Origin: Eupeodes corollae
Lineage: Eukaryota > Arthropoda > Insecta > Diptera > Syrphidae
Reading direction: 5' to 3'
NCBI RefSeq assembly: GCF_945859685.1
Contig: NC_079148.1
Span: forward strand, 30,391,946 to 30,455,945
DNA: 64,000 nucleotides
Shown: one piece after another, positions 62,700 through 64,000 of the stretch
Numbering within the stretch: position 1 is the stretch's first letter
Layout of the letters: each line of letters starts with the position of its first letter
Notes under the pieces: model-generated
Database searches by the model: none
The model's input: the letters and a program-made list of their open reading frames with translations, nothing else
What the model was told of the DNA's origin: nothing
Translations under genes and position numbers: made by a program

Positions 62700-63710
62700 C
62701 GCCTGGACACGAATTAAGCACATTCGACAGTTTCTTGATAAATTTTTACTTACCGTTATCAATTCTAAGTTTTTCTTGGTGTTTGGAAGGGAACCCTTTC
62801 TTTTGCAGTACAGAAGCAATTCTTCTTGGCAAACTTTCAACCAAAGTCTCACATCGTGACTTTAGAATTGCATACCAAGCATTTTGAATCTCCTGCCACA
62901 ATTGTGTTAAATTAGTTTTTTTTTTACTGAATGTGATGTTCTCAAATTCTCGATTGGGTTAAGATCGGGTGATTGTGCTGGCCACTTCAGTAACGTCGAT
63001 TTTATTCACCTCTAAGGCGCACTTCACTAACTTTGAACTCACTCTTCACTAACTTTAAAGTGTGTTTAGAGTCGCTGTCGTGCCTGCAGCACCATATTAA
63101 CGGCAAATTGTCTTCTGAATAGGGTATCATATGATCCAACAGTATATCTATGTACACGTTCTGGTCCATTTTGGTGTCAATTTTTACGATGGGGCCAACG
63201 CTAGGCCATAAAAAAGCAGCCCAGACCATAACGTTGCCTCCACCGTGTTTCACCGTATTAATGGTGGATCATATTCCCCGTTTTTTGGACGCCATACATA
63301 TTTTTTCCCAAACGATCTGAACCAGCAGAATTTGCATTCATCGCTCCAGAACACGTTTTTTCAAAAACAAATTGGTTTGTAGATTTCAGATTTTTTTTTT
63401 TGATACAAACAATTTTTATTTAATCGGCGTCTTATGTTCCTTGATTAAACATTTACTCCATACTTCGTTGAAAGTTCGCTTCCAATGGCACTAAATAAAT
63501 AATTCTATCTTCATTTGTAGTTGTTTTTCTGGCCCGGGGGTTTTGTTTAACGTTTTCAATCACTCCAAACTTTTTGAAATGCCGAATGGCATTATAAACC
63601 AGCTTCCTGCATTCTAACAACTCAGAAATTTCTGTTACCGTCCGCCCTTTGGACTTCATTTTCAAGATCAGACTTCTTTTTTCCTTTGAGCACCATTTTC
63701 CTTTTGCCAT
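62700..63710 (-). pseudogene. Tc1-like transposase, partial element at right edge
   Basis: Minus strand, starting MAKGKWCSKEKRSLILKMKS at 63710 with HTH region VTEISELLECRKLVYNAIRH and linker; then breaks; VFWSDECKF-like region near 63350; KHGGGNVMVWAAFLWPSVGP; a damaged second motif CRHDSDSKHTLKL (QQDNDPKHT expected); SPDLNPIENL near 62950; and the end VESLPRRIASVLQKKGFPSK near 62830. Its upstream terminal repeat is probably just left or right of 64000 and was not paired. Confidence 0.75.
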
Positions 63711-64000
63711 GACTAATTAATTTTTTTTAAATTTTTTTTTTAATATAGATCATTAAAGGAATATTTAATTACCTCAAAAATTATTATTTTCTTATTAAAA
63801 AAAACACAAAAATTAAAAATACACTCTTTGATTGCAAAACGGGCTAAATTTATTTCCAATAAAAAAACAACGCAAATCAGAAACAAGCTTCATTTTTCTC
63901 AAAACGGTTTTTTCTTTTCAATCATTTACACATTTTTATTATCATATAATGTAGTCAGAGTAACAACATAAAAATGAACCGTTACTTGCAAGTAATACAG

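Noticed and set aside
1..64000. CRISPR array, operon, phage or defence island
   Set aside because: Spliced genes, polyadenylation signals and eukaryotic transposons show an insect nuclear genome; no spaced direct repeats were seen.

Overview
This is a gene-poor, transposon-rich piece of an insect genome, most likely a fly (Diptera). The evidence is four spliced host genes of typical metazoan type with fly-like protein sequence, AT-rich introns and intergenic DNA, and a mobile-element load (BEL/Pao, Tc1/mariner of several subtypes, piggyBac, Harbinger, Helitron, several LINE clades, tRNA-derived SINEs, MITEs) usual for larger dipteran genomes. I see no bacterial or viral gene, no CRISPR array and no free-standing rRNA or tRNA gene.

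Host genes alternate in strand. (1) VhaAC39-1 (V-ATPase subunit d), minus strand: coding exon 1 at 13707-13827 and part of coding exon 2 at 1-443, separated by a 13.3 kb intron full of transposons; the gene runs off the left edge. (2) Aminoacylase-1 (Acy1-like, M20 peptidase family), plus strand: seven coding exons between 17555 and 31270, complete, 402 aa, with a non-canonical GC-AG first intron. (3) A DCAF7/HAN11 WD40 protein (fly wap), minus strand: six coding exons between 47540 and 37701, complete, 343 aa, probably with a further non-coding 5' exon near 48.2 kb. (4) An Arl5-like small GTPase, plus strand: only coding exon 1 (53131-53176) is in the window. In all four, exon phases join without a break, which is the main support for the models.

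Mobile elements fill the introns and gaps. VhaAC39-1 intron 1 holds a decayed Tc1 element (507-9163) carrying an intact 7,060 bp BEL/Pao retrotransposon with apparently identical LTRs (1855-8914), a Mutator-like MITE with a 9 bp target duplication (10306-10470) and a second Tc1 element (10927-12382). Between VhaAC39-1 and Acy1 lies a Harbinger-type transposase remnant facing a small MADF-like gene. Acy1 intron 1 holds SINEs, a DD41D mariner and a LINE fragment; intron 6 holds a piggyBac element with an uninterrupted 680 aa transposase and perfect terminal repeats, followed by a Tc3-like element with long inverted repeats. Two wap introns hold LINEs, one of them with a SINE nested in it; both of those insertions keep perfect target duplications. 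From 49 kb on there is a TTA-flanked MITE, three fragments of one RNase-H-bearing LINE family, an RTE-like LINE, a DD38E Tc1 element, a Helitron helicase fragment and a partial Tc1 at the right edge.

The host genes have separate housekeeping roles (vacuolar acidification, N-acyl amino acid hydrolysis, a kinase/ubiquitin-ligase scaffold, Golgi/endosome traffic) and show no sign of acting together. I found no convincing new multi-gene system. The most notable signals are the GC-AG intron, the seemingly intact BEL and piggyBac elements, a repeated palindrome in the piggyBac ends, and several datable nested insertions.
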